From the NCBI GenBank assembly GCA_018660265.1, contig JABJKS010000051.1, forward strand, positions 233,361 through 297,360: a stretch of 64,000 nt of DNA, read 5' to 3'. Numbering within the stretch: the stretch's first letter is position 1; each line of letters opens with the position of its first letter. The translations under genes were made by a program, and so were the position numbers. The notes beneath the pieces are model-generated. The model saw only the letters and a list, made by a program, of their open reading frames with translations, searched no databases and was not told the DNA's origin. This DNA is from Rhodospirillaceae bacterium (GTDB lineage: Bacteria; Pseudomonadota; Alphaproteobacteria; GCA-2731375). Shown one piece after another: positions 1-8,890 of the stretch.

Positions 1-561
1 GATGAGGCCCTGATCCCGTTCTGGAATGCGGTCAGTGAGCATGGTTTGTTTGCCGGTGTGCATGGCAGCTTTGGCATTCAAATGCCCAGCTTTGCCAACA
101 GCCGCTATACCAATCGTTTCTTCACCCATATGGTCTGCCATCCGTTCGAACAGATGGCCGCCTGCCTGGATATGGTTTGCGGCGGTGTGTTGCAGCGGCA
201 TCCGGATCTACGCGTGGCATTTTTGGAATCCGGCCTGGGCTGGCTGGAATATTGGCTGGGGCGTATGGATGAGCATTTTGAGGTCATGGGCGCTGAAGTC
301 CCTTGGTTGACCCGCCGGCCGTCGGAATTATTCCGGGAACAATGCTTCATCTCGATAGAGGCGGACGAGGCGCACCGCCTGCCGAAAATTAAGGAAATGG
401 GCCTTGAACATTGCGTCTTTTGGGGCGCGGATTACCCCCATTTCGACTGCACCTTTCCAGGCGCGGTGGCTGAGTTGGAAGAGCATTTAAAGCCGATCGA
501 TCCCGCCGTGGCCGATTTAATACGCCACGGCAACGCGGCGCGCTTCATTGGTATCGGATAA
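1..561 (+). CDS. amidohydrolase-2 family metal-dependent hydrolase, C-terminal part
   Basis: The reading frame is open from the first base, so the N-terminus lies outside the window; 186 codons and the stop are present. What remains fits the second half of an amidohydrolase-2 (ACMSD/TIM-barrel) protein: a histidine in AGVHG, an ESGLGWLEYWL stretch, and WGADYPHFD near the end, which corresponds to the S/G-x-DYPHxD metal-site aspartate of this family. These enzymes hydrolyse or decarboxylate small organic acids in the cytoplasm; the substrate cannot be told. It runs in the same direction as the next three genes, two of which also belong to amide or acyl-CoA metabolism. Confidence 0.85.
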   Translation, partial: DEALIPFWNAVSEHGLFAGVHGSFGIQMPSFANSRYTNRFFTHMVCHPFEQMAACLDMVCGGVLQRHPDLRVAFLESGLGWLEYWLGRMDEHFEVMGAEVPWLTRRPSELFREQCFISIEADEAHRLPKIKEMGLEHCVFWGADYPHFDCTFPGAVAELEEHLKPIDPAVADLIRHGNAARFIGIG

Positions 562-582
562 TCAGGCAAGGAACGCCTGTTT
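560..582 (+). terminator. weak stem-loop after the amidohydrolase gene
   Basis: An inverted repeat AATCAGGC / GCCTGTTT (one mismatch in eight pairs) with a seven-base loop overlaps the last stop codon base and lies in the 123-bp gap before the next gene. Only a three-T tail follows, so termination would be weak. Confidence 0.25.
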
Positions 583-684
583 GGCATCAATTTGTCCTGA
601 GCGAATACGGGCGGGGCCCTCTTCACCAATCAAGGCGAACACTCTAGAATAGGGTTTTGCGCATTTGTATGGGGATTAATTATT

Positions 685-2373
685 ATGGATTACGATGTAA
701 AAATTGTCGGCGGTACCATAATGGACGGCACAGGCAACCAGGGTTATCGCGGCGACCTTGGAATTCAGGGTGGACGGGTTGTCGCCTTGGGAGAGGCCAA
801 GGGAGAGGCCGGGCGCACCATTGATGCAGGGGGCCTTGTGGTCTGCCCCGGCTTCGTCGATATCCATACCCATTACGATGCCCAGGTTCTGTGGGACCAG
901 ATGCTGACGATATCGCCCTGGCATGGCGTCACCACCGCCGTTATGGGCAATTGCGGCTTTGGTGTCGCACCTATGCGCCCCGCCGACCGGCAGGACATCA
1001 TGAAGACCCTGGAAAAGGTCGAAGGGATGAGCTATGCGGCGTTGGAGGCGGGCTTGGGCCTGGATTGGCCGTTTGAAAGCTTCCCCGAATATATGGACGT
1101 GGTCCAGCAAGGCGGTACGGCCATCAACATGGCGGCCTTTATCGGCCACACGCCCCTGCGCATCTATGTCATGGGCGACGATGCCATGGAGCGGGAGGCA
1201 ACGGGCGCAGAAGTTGAGGCCATGGCGCAGATCGTGCGTGAGGCCATGGCGGCGGGTGCCATTGGTTTCTCCACTTCGCAGGCTGCCACCCATAATGCCT
1301 TTGATGGCCGGCCCATTCCATCACGCCTGGCATCGTTTTCGGAACTGGATGCCCTGGTTGGTGCCATGGCCGAGAGTGGCCGGGGTATCATGCAATGCAC
1401 CATCGGCAAGACCTTGTTCCATGATGAGATGAGCGAGCTGGCCCGCCGCCATAATGTTCCCGTGACCTGGACCGCATTGCTGGCAGGTCTGTCCGGCCCC
1501 GGTTCCCACAAAAAACATCTTAAACGGACGGCGGAAGAACGGGCCGAGGGGCTACACATTGTCCCGCAAGTGGCCTGCCGACCAATTATGTTCGATTTTG
1601 ATTTCGGCGAGCCTTTCCCGTTCGAAATGCGCCCGATTTTCAAAGAAACCATGCAGACGGATCAACACGGCAAAAAGGCGATTTATGCGGACGATAGCTT
1701 TCGCCAGAATTTCCGTGCCGATACGGATCCATCCGCCAAGAACATGCTGGCCGGTTGGGCGCAACGGGCGGTGATTTCTGCTGCGCCATCGGATCACAGT
1801 TTGGAAGAACGTTCCCTGGTCGACGTGGCGGCGGAGCAAGGCAAGGATCCCATCGATCTGGCATTGGATATGTCTATCGACAGTGATTTCGCCGCCCGCT
1901 TCCGGGTGCCCCTGGTGAATTTTGACCATGAAGAGGTGCGGGAATTGCTGGGTGATGACAACACTGTGGTGGCCCTGTCGGACGCGGGCGCGCACGCCTC
2001 GCAGCTGTGCGATGCCTGCTATTCCACCCATCTGCTGGGCCATTGGAGCCGGGATGAGGGCGCAATGGAAATGGAAAAAGCCGTCCATATGCTGACGCAA
2101 AAGCCCGCCGACTTAATGGGTATCACGGATCGCGGCCTGCTGGCCCAGGGACGCCCGGCGGATGTGGTCCTGTTTGACCCTGAGGTCGTGGGTGCCACGG
2201 GCCTGACAAGGGTCTACGACCAACCCGCAGGCCAGGATCGACTGGTGGCCCAGGCCAAGGGTATCCAGGCGGTCATTGTCAACGGCACCGTCATCCGTGA
2301 AGACAATAAGGACGCGGTCAGCCCTGGTGAGGCTCTGCCGGGCCAGATGCTGCGCGGCGGCAAAGCCGTTTAA
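685..2373 (+). CDS. N-acyl-D-amino-acid deacylase family amidohydrolase
   Basis: A 562-residue protein of the D-aminoacylase branch of the urease/amidohydrolase superfamily. It has an N-terminal beta-sandwich (residues 1-55), the metal motif HTHYD at 61-65, the family signature NCGFGVAP near 89-96, a SDAGAHASQ segment late in the barrel carrying the conserved aspartate, and a C-terminal sandwich ending in VIVNGTVI. Such enzymes cleave N-acyl-D-amino acids or related amides; true substrates are known for few members. The ATG at 685 has GGGGA about ten bases upstream. The next gene starts four bases after its stop, so the two are probably cotranscribed. Related deacylases lie at 15371-17071 and at the right edge of the window. 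Confidence 0.9.
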   Translation: MDYDVKIVGGTIMDGTGNQGYRGDLGIQGGRVVALGEAKGEAGRTIDAGGLVVCPGFVDIHTHYDAQVLWDQMLTISPWHGVTTAVMGNCGFGVAPMRPADRQDIMKTLEKVEGMSYAALEAGLGLDWPFESFPEYMDVVQQGGTAINMAAFIGHTPLRIYVMGDDAMEREATGAEVEAMAQIVREAMAAGAIGFSTSQAATHNAFDGRPIPSRLASFSELDALVGAMAESGRGIMQCTIGKTLFHDEMSELARRHNVPVTWTALLAGLSGPGSHKKHLKRTAEERAEGLHIVPQVACRPIMFDFDFGEPFPFEMRPIFKETMQTDQHGKKAIYADDSFRQNFRADTDPSAKNMLAGWAQRAVISAAPSDHSLEERSLVDVAAEQGKDPIDLALDMSIDSDFAARFRVPLVNFDHEEVRELLGDDNTVVALSDAGAHASQLCDACYSTHLLGHWSRDEGAMEMEKAVHMLTQKPADLMGITDRGLLAQGRPADVVLFDPEVVGATGLTRVYDQPAGQDRLVAQAKGIQAVIVNGTVIREDNKDAVSPGEALPGQMLRGGKAV

Positions 2374-2377
2374 AGCC

Positions 2378-3277
2378 ATGCCAGATCAAATCATTGCCAT
2401 CATCGCACCCGGTGATATGGGGGGCGGGGTTGGAGAGGCCTTGATCAAGGCCGGCCATGACGTTGTCACGACCCTGGTCGGGCGCAGTGATGAAAGCAGG
2501 GCCCGGGCCGAACGGGTTGGCTTTCGGGCCTTGCCGGACCTGGACGCGGTTGTTCAGGAGGCATCGCTGGTTCTATCAATTCTGCCGCCCGCCAATGCCA
2601 TTGATTTGGCCCGCGATGTTGCCGCTGCCGTTGCAAGGACAGGGGCTGAACGGACAGAGGTCGGGCCGGTCTATATGGATTGCAATGCGATCTCTCCTGA
2701 CACCACAAAACAGGTCGGTGACATCATAATTGGTGCGGGACTGGCCTATATCGATTGCGGCATCATCGGCTGGGCACCGGGCAAGGGGCCGCAGCCGACA
2801 CGGTTCTATGTCTCGGGCCCTGATCTGGTTCCAAGCGATGTATTGGCCGTAGACGGCATCATGGTCAAATCTGCGGGGGCGGAGATCGGCCAGGCCTCCG
2901 CCCTGAAGATGCTCTATGCGGGCCTGAACAAAGGCCGCTTTTCATTGTTCGCCACCATGGCCACAGCGGCCGAGGCCATGGGCCTGCTGGATGCGTTTGG
3001 CGAGGAACTGGCGTTCAGCCAGAAGGATACCTGGAACTATATGCAAGGTGGTATCTCCCGCCTGCCAGCGGATTCAGAACGCTGGTGGCCGGAAATGGAC
3101 GAGATTGCCGCGACCATGGAGGCAGCCGGTGTTACCGGCGATTTCCACCGCGGGGCTTCCTGGATCCTGCAGTTGATGGCGGCGACGCCCCTGGCGGCGG
3201 AAACCCGTGAAACCATCGATGGCGAGCGTACATTGGCGGAAACCGTGGCAATATTTGTCGATCAGCTAAAAAAATAG
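2378..3277 (+). CDS. NAD(P)-dependent oxidoreductase, 6PGDH-like with DUF1932-type C-terminus
   Basis: A 299-residue protein. The N-terminus is a Rossmann fold with GDMGGGVGEAL at about 11-21; a helical C-terminal domain contains the SALKMLYAGLNKG segment typical of the DUF1932 group of 6-phosphogluconate/beta-hydroxyacid dehydrogenase-like proteins. The conserved lysine of the family is probably the one in this segment. I chose ATG 2378, four bases after the upstream stop, because the frame reaches farther upstream only by running inside the deacylase gene. It probably oxidises a beta-hydroxy acid, but the substrate is unknown. The cluster continues with an acyl-CoA synthetase. Confidence 0.87.
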   Translation: MPDQIIAIIAPGDMGGGVGEALIKAGHDVVTTLVGRSDESRARAERVGFRALPDLDAVVQEASLVLSILPPANAIDLARDVAAAVARTGAERTEVGPVYMDCNAISPDTTKQVGDIIIGAGLAYIDCGIIGWAPGKGPQPTRFYVSGPDLVPSDVLAVDGIMVKSAGAEIGQASALKMLYAGLNKGRFSLFATMATAAEAMGLLDAFGEELAFSQKDTWNYMQGGISRLPADSERWWPEMDEIAATMEAAGVTGDFHRGASWILQLMAATPLAAETRETIDGERTLAETVAIFVDQLKK

Positions 3278-3359
3278 CACTGCCGGTTTGAGGGATTGCG
3301 GTGGCGCTCCCGCTTTGCCACACTCATGCTCCCGAACAAATGATCACGGTTGGATTTTC

Positions 3360-4889
3360 ATGACATATCACGTCTATAGCGGCCCGCGCAAAGTGGCGTT
3401 GAGCGAAGTTGCCTTGAACGGTGCAAAGTTGGCCGCCGGTTTGAAATCCATAGGCGTGGGAGATGGCGACAGCTTCGCCACCGTGATGCGCAATGATATC
3501 GCCATGTTGGAAACCATGGTCGCGGGCAACCTGATCGGGGCCTACGCGGTGCCGGTGAATTGGCATGCCACGGGTGAAGAAGCGGGCTATATGCTGACGG
3601 ATTCAGGGGCCAAGGCGATTGTTGTTCATGCGGATCTGATGCCGGGCATCGCCAGCCATATGCCCGATGGCGTGCCTGTGCTGGTGGTGGCGACAGCACC
3701 CGAAATCGCCGCTGCCTATGGCGTCCCACCGGCGCTGTGTGAGGTGCCCGAAGGTGCCACGGATTACGAAGAATGGCGGGACAGCTTTCCGCCCTGGACT
3801 GAGGCACCACCCCTGGAGCGGGGCAGCATGATCTATACCTCCGGCACCACCGGCAACCCAAAAGGTGTGCGGCGGGAGCCGACAACACCCGAACGTCAGG
3901 CCAGGATTGGTGAATTGGCCATGCGCGCCTTTGGTATCGGGGCGGGTGGCGTTGCCGCCATGACGGGTCCTATGTATCATTCCGCGCCGAACGCCTATGC
4001 CCGCCTTGCCATGGCGCTGGGCAATGATATCCATTTATTGCCCCGGTTTGACCCTGAAGAGCTGTTGCAGGCCATCGAAATCCATAAATTGAGCCACATG
4101 CATGTGGTGCCAACCATGTTTGTGCGCATGTTGCGTCTGCCTGAGGAAGTTAAGGCGAAATATGATTTGTCCTCGTTGGTCCATGTCATCCATGGGGCCG
4201 CGCCCTGCCCACCGGATGCCAAGGCTGGCATGATCGAATGGTGGGGGGATGTGATCTTTGAATATTATGGCTCAACCGAGGCCGGCATCGTCTCCATAGC
4301 CACCTCTGCCGATGCCTTGATCAAACCGGGAACTGTCGGCCGGCCCCTGGATGGTACGATTGTCCGCATCTATGACGATGATGGCAAAGTCCTGCCCGAC
4401 GGGGAAAGTGGCGAGATCTATATGAATATGAATGACCTCTCCGACTTCACCTATCACAACAAGGATGACAAGCGGGTTGAGATTGAGCGGGAGGGGCTGG
4501 TGACCAACGGCGATGTTGGCTATCTGGACCCGGACGGCTACCTGTTTCTGAATGATCGAAAGCGGGACATGATAATCTCGGGTGGTGTCAATATCTATCC
4601 GGCAGAGATTGAGGCCGCGTTACAAGGTATGCCGGGTGTACAGGACTGTGCCGTGTTCGGTATTCCGCATGACGAATTCGGTGAATCAATCGCCGCTGCT
4701 ATTGAAAGCCAGCCTGGGGTGTCCCTGACACCGGATGCGGTGAAGGACTATCTGCGCGACCATATCTCTGCTTATAAAGTCCCGCGCGAGGTTACCTTTC
4801 ACGATGCCATGCCCCGTGAAGACACGGGCAAGATATTTAAAAGAAAATTGCGCCAACCGTACTGGGAACGGGCAGGCAGGCAAATTTAA
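3360..4889 (+). CDS. AMP-forming acyl-CoA synthetase
   Basis: A 509-residue member of the ANL superfamily of adenylate-forming ligases. It shows the P-loop YTSGTTGNPKG near residue 158, the YYGSTEAG motif in the centre, the hinge/core region GDVGYLDPDGYLFLNDRKRD with ISGGVNIYPAEIE around 385-415, and the catalytic lysine motif TGKIFKRKLR at about 489-498. It would activate a carboxylic acid to its CoA thioester using ATP. The ATG at 3360 leads directly into a normal family N-terminus; an earlier TTG would add 24 unlikely residues. The acid cannot be predicted. It is the last gene of the left + strand cluster. Confidence 0.92.
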   Translation: MTYHVYSGPRKVALSEVALNGAKLAAGLKSIGVGDGDSFATVMRNDIAMLETMVAGNLIGAYAVPVNWHATGEEAGYMLTDSGAKAIVVHADLMPGIASHMPDGVPVLVVATAPEIAAAYGVPPALCEVPEGATDYEEWRDSFPPWTEAPPLERGSMIYTSGTTGNPKGVRREPTTPERQARIGELAMRAFGIGAGGVAAMTGPMYHSAPNAYARLAMALGNDIHLLPRFDPEELLQAIEIHKLSHMHVVPTMFVRMLRLPEEVKAKYDLSSLVHVIHGAAPCPPDAKAGMIEWWGDVIFEYYGSTEAGIVSIATSADALIKPGTVGRPLDGTIVRIYDDDGKVLPDGESGEIYMNMNDLSDFTYHNKDDKRVEIEREGLVTNGDVGYLDPDGYLFLNDRKRDMIISGGVNIYPAEIEAALQGMPGVQDCAVFGIPHDEFGESIAAAIESQPGVSLTPDAVKDYLRDHISAYKVPREVTFHDAMPREDTGKIFKRKLRQPYWERAGRQI

Positions 4890-5102
4890 GACCTTGTCAT
4901 CGCGTCTTGGTATTATTTCCAATCAACCGGCAGATTTTATCCGCGTCCAATTCTCTGTCATCTGTTGGTTTAGCGTTTGAAGCGGCTTCTTTTCTTCCTG
5001 GCGCATGGTTTCAGCCTGATCTTTCCGGGCTTCATCAAGAGATCGCAGCGGCCTTTCTAGATAAGGGCTAACGGGACCTCTTCGATTTAACTTATCCATT
5101 GC

Positions 5103-5147
5103 TTTTTCACAGCCTTATTAACAGGGTTATTCACAGAGTTATTCACA
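5103..5147 (+). promoter_or_regulatory. array of four DnaA-box-like 9-mers, 12-bp phase
   Basis: TTTTTCACA (5103-5111), TTATTAACA (5115-5123), TTATTCACA (5127-5135) and TTATTCACA (5139-5147) follow one another at exactly 12 bp in one orientation. The last two match the DnaA-box consensus TTATNCACA fully; the first two have one mismatch each. Such arrays let DnaA load as a filament. Confidence 0.6.
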
Positions 5148-5176
5148 TCCGGTGACTATAATATGACGGTGTTTAG

Positions 5177-5192
5177 TTAACAAATGGTTAAC
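5177..5192 (+). promoter_or_regulatory. perfect CtrA-type binding box
   Basis: TTAACAAATGGTTAAC matches the alphaproteobacterial CtrA consensus TTAA-N7-TTAAC exactly. It lies 30 bp right of the DnaA-box array. In Caulobacter CtrA bound at such boxes blocks initiation at the origin; the same box could equally regulate a promoter. Confidence 0.5.
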
Positions 5193-5406
5193 ATATCTTT
5201 CAATTTGGCAACGAGTATTACCAAGATGTTTACAGATCGATCCATTTTTTGAAAGTATTGGCTGATTTCAGCGGTTCTCAAAATCGCGTAAATGCAGGCC
5301 TATAATCGCGATGTCTTCGGTGAATTTATCTGCACAAAATTTAGGCACAGGTTAAAATCGGGAAATCAGTGCATTAATTTCGAATCATATTCCGAAATGT
5401 GAGAAA

Positions 5407-7344
5407 TCAGCCATCGCCGAAGACCTCGGCTGCGGGGCGTCGAAGTGAGCGGCTGTTGCCGTTACGTCGGGTCAATCCAGAGGTGTCGAAAAACTCCAGC
5501 ACTTCGATCGCCACATTACGTCCAATACCTGTTTTGTTCTTGAAATCGGCGGCGGAAAATCCGTCTTCGGGCGCATCGGCGCACAGTGCCTCTACCACAG
5601 CGGCCAATTCCCACACAGCGGCGGGGGGAAAGAAGCGGTTGGGGGCCACGGCCATAAGGCGTCCCTGCCGCGCACAGCGCATCATGAAGGCTTCCATACG
5701 CTTTGGTTCTACTCTTAACTCTTCCGCGACTTCGCGGACCCTTGGTGGACGAATGCCGCCCTCCTCCAGAATCAGGGAAACCTGTTTCCAAAGTTCCAGA
5801 TCCGCATCAGAGGGGCGCGGGCTGTGGCTGGGCAGACGTAACGAGATGCCATCACGAATAATGCTGCGTTGCTCTATCATAGCCGCGATTGCCGCTGCCA
5901 ATAACTTAGGCGCAGGTGGGGTTTCCAGGGCGCTTCGCAAGCTGTTGTCGTTGGGCCCGACTGTGTCCGGTTGTTTTTTGTGTATGGCCGCCAGGGCCTC
6001 AAGAACAGCCTGTTCGATGCGGCTCCATCGATCCTGTGACAACATCAGATCGCCGTCGTTACCGCTCAGAATGACTTGCCCGTCTAGTTGACGTAGGCCT
6101 GCCGTCTCTGACGCTAGAAAATTTCGGGTCTGGCAGAATTGTTGGAAATTCACGCCATTGTCGGCGACTTTGACCATTGCCGAAAGGGCCGCCGCAGGGT
6201 CCGTGGCCTCCATAGCAGCTAACATTTTCAGACGTTCCGGCTTGGCCCGGCCACGATGGGGCGGGAAGGGGTCTATCACCGTACCGCCGGCCAAGGTCCG
6301 TTGGGCGGATTGATCCCGCAGGATAAAACGATCACCAAACAGGGCACCGATTGGCGCATCCAGAACCAACTGTGCCAGGGCGTCTTCACCGCTGGGAATG
6401 CGGCGGTCTCCCAGAACGGCGATCCGTCCCGTGACATCGCCTGCGGCAAGATGCAGATGCACCGGCGTCCAATGGGCCAGCGGCTTCGCCTCGCTTTCCA
6501 ACACCCGGACACGGGCGTCAAATTTGCGAACGGGCGGTAAAACGTCCTCTCCCTGCAGCCAATCACCCCGGCTGACCAGGGTTTGATGCAAATCCCCACC
6601 GGCAATATTAATGGCACAGCGCTGGCCTGCCCGGCCGACGTCGGCGTCACGGTCCAGGGCCCGCAGGCCGCGGACCCTTGCTTCGATGCCTTCGCCTTTG
6701 TCCTGGCTGGACAGTATTAGGCGGTCACCTACAGCGACCTGGCCGGAAAATACCGCACCCGTTACGATCAGGCCTGCGCCCGGCACTGTGAAGGCGCGAT
6801 CAATGGACAGGCGAAACCGGCCCTCTACGGCGCGGTCGGCATGATGACGGGCGGCGTCCTGCAAATGCGTTTTCAGGGCGGCCATACCGCTACCGGTTTC
6901 GCCTGATACAGGAAACAGCGGCGCGCCGGCCAGGGGCGTTTTGGCCAAAAGGGCACTGACTTGCGCTGCCACCTCTGCCACTCTTTCGGGATCAACCCGA
7001 TCGATTTTAGAGATCGCGACAGCGCCTTGGGGAATGCCCAACAGGCCCAGGATCGCCAGATGCTCCTCCGTTTGCGGCATCACGCCGTCATCGGCAGCCA
7101 CCACCAATAGGGCGAAATCTATGGTCGCGACGCCGGCCAGCATATTTTTTACAAAACGTTCGTGGCCCGGTACATCGACAAAGCCCATGATGACGCCAGG
7201 CTCAACCTCCTCGTAGGCGAAGCCGATGTCTATGGTCAGGCCGCGCTTCTTTTCTTCGGGCAGCCGATCCGTATCGACCCCCGTCAGGGCCCTTACCAGG
7301 GTTGTCTTGCCATGATCTACATGGCCGGCTGTCGCAATAATCAT
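5407..7344 (-). CDS. selB: selenocysteine-specific translation elongation factor SelB
   Basis: A 645-residue GTPase. GHVDHGKTTL (residues 7-16) is the P-loop, DVPGHERF (57-64) the G3 motif and SKID (112-115) the G4 motif in the form seen in SelB. The EF-Tu-like domains 2 and 3 follow, and then about 240 residues that fit the winged-helix repeats which bind the SECIS hairpin of selenoprotein mRNA. SelB delivers Sec-tRNA(Sec) to in-frame UGA codons on the ribosome. It is the second gene of a selA-selB pair; three bases separate the selA stop from the selB ATG, so translation is probably coupled. Confidence 0.95.
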   Translation of the reverse strand: MIIATAGHVDHGKTTLVRALTGVDTDRLPEEKKRGLTIDIGFAYEEVEPGVIMGFVDVPGHERFVKNMLAGVATIDFALLVVAADDGVMPQTEEHLAILGLLGIPQGAVAISKIDRVDPERVAEVAAQVSALLAKTPLAGAPLFPVSGETGSGMAALKTHLQDAARHHADRAVEGRFRLSIDRAFTVPGAGLIVTGAVFSGQVAVGDRLILSSQDKGEGIEARVRGLRALDRDADVGRAGQRCAINIAGGDLHQTLVSRGDWLQGEDVLPPVRKFDARVRVLESEAKPLAHWTPVHLHLAAGDVTGRIAVLGDRRIPSGEDALAQLVLDAPIGALFGDRFILRDQSAQRTLAGGTVIDPFPPHRGRAKPERLKMLAAMEATDPAAALSAMVKVADNGVNFQQFCQTRNFLASETAGLRQLDGQVILSGNDGDLMLSQDRWSRIEQAVLEALAAIHKKQPDTVGPNDNSLRSALETPPAPKLLAAAIAAMIEQRSIIRDGISLRLPSHSPRPSDADLELWKQVSLILEEGGIRPPRVREVAEELRVEPKRMEAFMMRCARQGRLMAVAPNRFFPPAAVWELAAVVEALCADAPEDGFSAADFKNKTGIGRNVAIEVLEFFDTSGLTRRNGNSRSLRRPAAEVFGDG

Positions 7345-7347
7345 GGC

Positions 7348-8811
7348 CTATTGTACCCGTAAATCCGTCAATTGCCCTAGCCATGCCGCCTCATCCTCCA
7401 GGCAGCGGAGGTCGAAATGCAGGCTGTCATCGGAAATCCGGCCCAGAACCGGGATGGGCAGGCCGCGAAATGCTGTGGCCAGGCGTTTCAAGGCCCCGCC
7501 CGTGCCCCTGCCTTTGCCCCCACTTTTGCTGCGGCCACCCTTGCCGTGTGTATTGGGGCGGATGCTCAAAGCAACGCTGTCCAGGCTCTCCACCGGCAGG
7601 GAGCCGCTGCCGATTTGTCCGGTGCAGGGCGAAATCTCCACCTGCGCGGCATCCCCCATGGCGGCCTGTAAGGCCGGGCGCAGGCGCTCCGCCATGGCCT
7701 GGATTTCAGCAACGGGCCGTGTCAGCAGGCGCAGGGTTGGCAGTTTGGCCTGCAAGGTTTCCGGCTGGGCATACAGACGCAGGGTGGCGGCCAGGGCGGC
7801 CATGGTTACCTTGTCGACCCGCAGGGCGCGTTTCATGGGATTTTTCTTGATCTTGGCAACAAGGTCAGCCCGGCCGGCGATGAGACCGGCTTGCGGGCCG
7901 CCCAATAGTTTGTCGCCGGAAAAACTCACCAGATCCGCGCCTTTCGCCAGGGTCTCGGTCACCGTCGTCTCGTGGGGCAGACCAAGGGCGGCCATATCAA
8001 TCAGGGAACCTGCACCGAGATCAACGATGTAGGGAATGTCGTGTTGATGGGCCAAGGCGGACAGATCCTCGTCGGAAACCTCAGCCGTGAAACCTTGCAC
8101 CACGTAGTTGGAGGTATGAACCTTCATCAAGGTTCCGGTTTTCGGTGACAGAGCCTCTGTGAAGTCCTTCAAATGGGTGCGGTTGGTGGTCCCGACCTCC
8201 ACCAGGCGGCAACCGGCCCGGCGCATGATCTCGGGTATGCGAAAGGCACCGCCGATCTCGATCAATTCTCCGCGCGACACAGGGACCTCCCTGCGGTTCG
8301 CCAGAGTGTTCAGCATTAACAAAACCGCGGCCGCGTTGTTGTTGACTACCGTAGCAGCCTCCGCCCCGGTCAGGCGGCACAGCCAGTCTTCCACATGATC
8401 GTCCCGGTCGCCCCGACGGCCCTTGTCCAGATCAAACTCTAAGTTGGTGGCGCCACGGGCCACGGCTGACATTGCCTCGATAGCTTCTTCCGCCAAAGGC
8501 GCACGGCCCAGATTAGTGTGAAGGGTGGTGCCGGTCAGATTGAAAACCGGTTGCAATGACATGGCCAGGGCACTGGCGACCCGCGCTTCAATCCGCTGGG
8601 CCAGGGCATCCAGGGTGACATCGACGTTCTTATTCTGAATAAGACGCTGACGGGTTTGCGTGATCTCGGCGCGGGTTTCTTCTACGACCAAATCGCGGCC
8701 GGTTCGGCCCAACAGTTGCTGCATTGCCGGTTCCCGCAACAACCGATCCAATGAAGGAATGGCGCTTTGCTTATGCGCCTGCTGGTCTGGCTCTGATTTT
8801 GATGAAGGCAT
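7348..8811 (-). CDS. selA: L-seryl-tRNA(Sec) selenium transferase SelA
   Basis: A 487-residue PLP enzyme that converts seryl-tRNA(Sec) to selenocysteinyl-tRNA(Sec) with selenophosphate. The PLP lysine is in FSGDKLLGGPQAG (Lys301). The substrate-side segments NLTGTTLHTNLGRAPL (91-106) and TNLEFDLDKGRRGDRD (122-137) are typical of SelA, and length is normal. It heads the selAB operon. Neither selC (tRNA-Sec), selD nor a gene with an obvious in-frame UGA is in this window, so those parts must lie elsewhere if the pathway is complete. Confidence 0.95.
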   Translation of the reverse strand: MPSSKSEPDQQAHKQSAIPSLDRLLREPAMQQLLGRTGRDLVVEETRAEITQTRQRLIQNKNVDVTLDALAQRIEARVASALAMSLQPVFNLTGTTLHTNLGRAPLAEEAIEAMSAVARGATNLEFDLDKGRRGDRDDHVEDWLCRLTGAEAATVVNNNAAAVLLMLNTLANRREVPVSRGELIEIGGAFRIPEIMRRAGCRLVEVGTTNRTHLKDFTEALSPKTGTLMKVHTSNYVVQGFTAEVSDEDLSALAHQHDIPYIVDLGAGSLIDMAALGLPHETTVTETLAKGADLVSFSGDKLLGGPQAGLIAGRADLVAKIKKNPMKRALRVDKVTMAALAATLRLYAQPETLQAKLPTLRLLTRPVAEIQAMAERLRPALQAAMGDAAQVEISPCTGQIGSGSLPVESLDSVALSIRPNTHGKGGRSKSGGKGRGTGGALKRLATAFRGLPIPVLGRISDDSLHFDLRCLEDEAAWLGQLTDLRVQ

Positions 8812-8890
8812 GGTCCTGCGTGCCGCTTACTGCTCTTTTGGAAGCAGTGAAGCTAGGCCCACAGGACACGCTGGTCAACGTTTCTGGAAG

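Larger units (their letters stand above)
5080..5400. other. candidate replication origin (oriC-like intergenic region)
   Basis: The 517-bp gap 4890-5406, between convergent genes, holds no credible ORF. Its right two thirds are visibly AT-rich. Four DnaA-box-like 9-mers lie at an exact 12-bp period (5103-5147), a further TTATCCA-type sequence is at 5092-5100, and a perfect CtrA-type box starts 30 bp downstream (5177-5192). One GANTC (CcrM) site lies at 5382-5386. DnaA boxes beside a CtrA site and an AT-rich stretch is the arrangement known from the Caulobacter origin. The neighbours (acyl-CoA synthetase, selB) are not usual oriC neighbours, and genes converge rather than diverge here, so this is inference. 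Confidence 0.45.

Noticed and set aside
8812..8890. tRNA-Sec gene beside selA
   Set aside because: No acceptor-stem pairing, GTTCGA-like T-loop or long variable arm was found in this gap or the other gaps.
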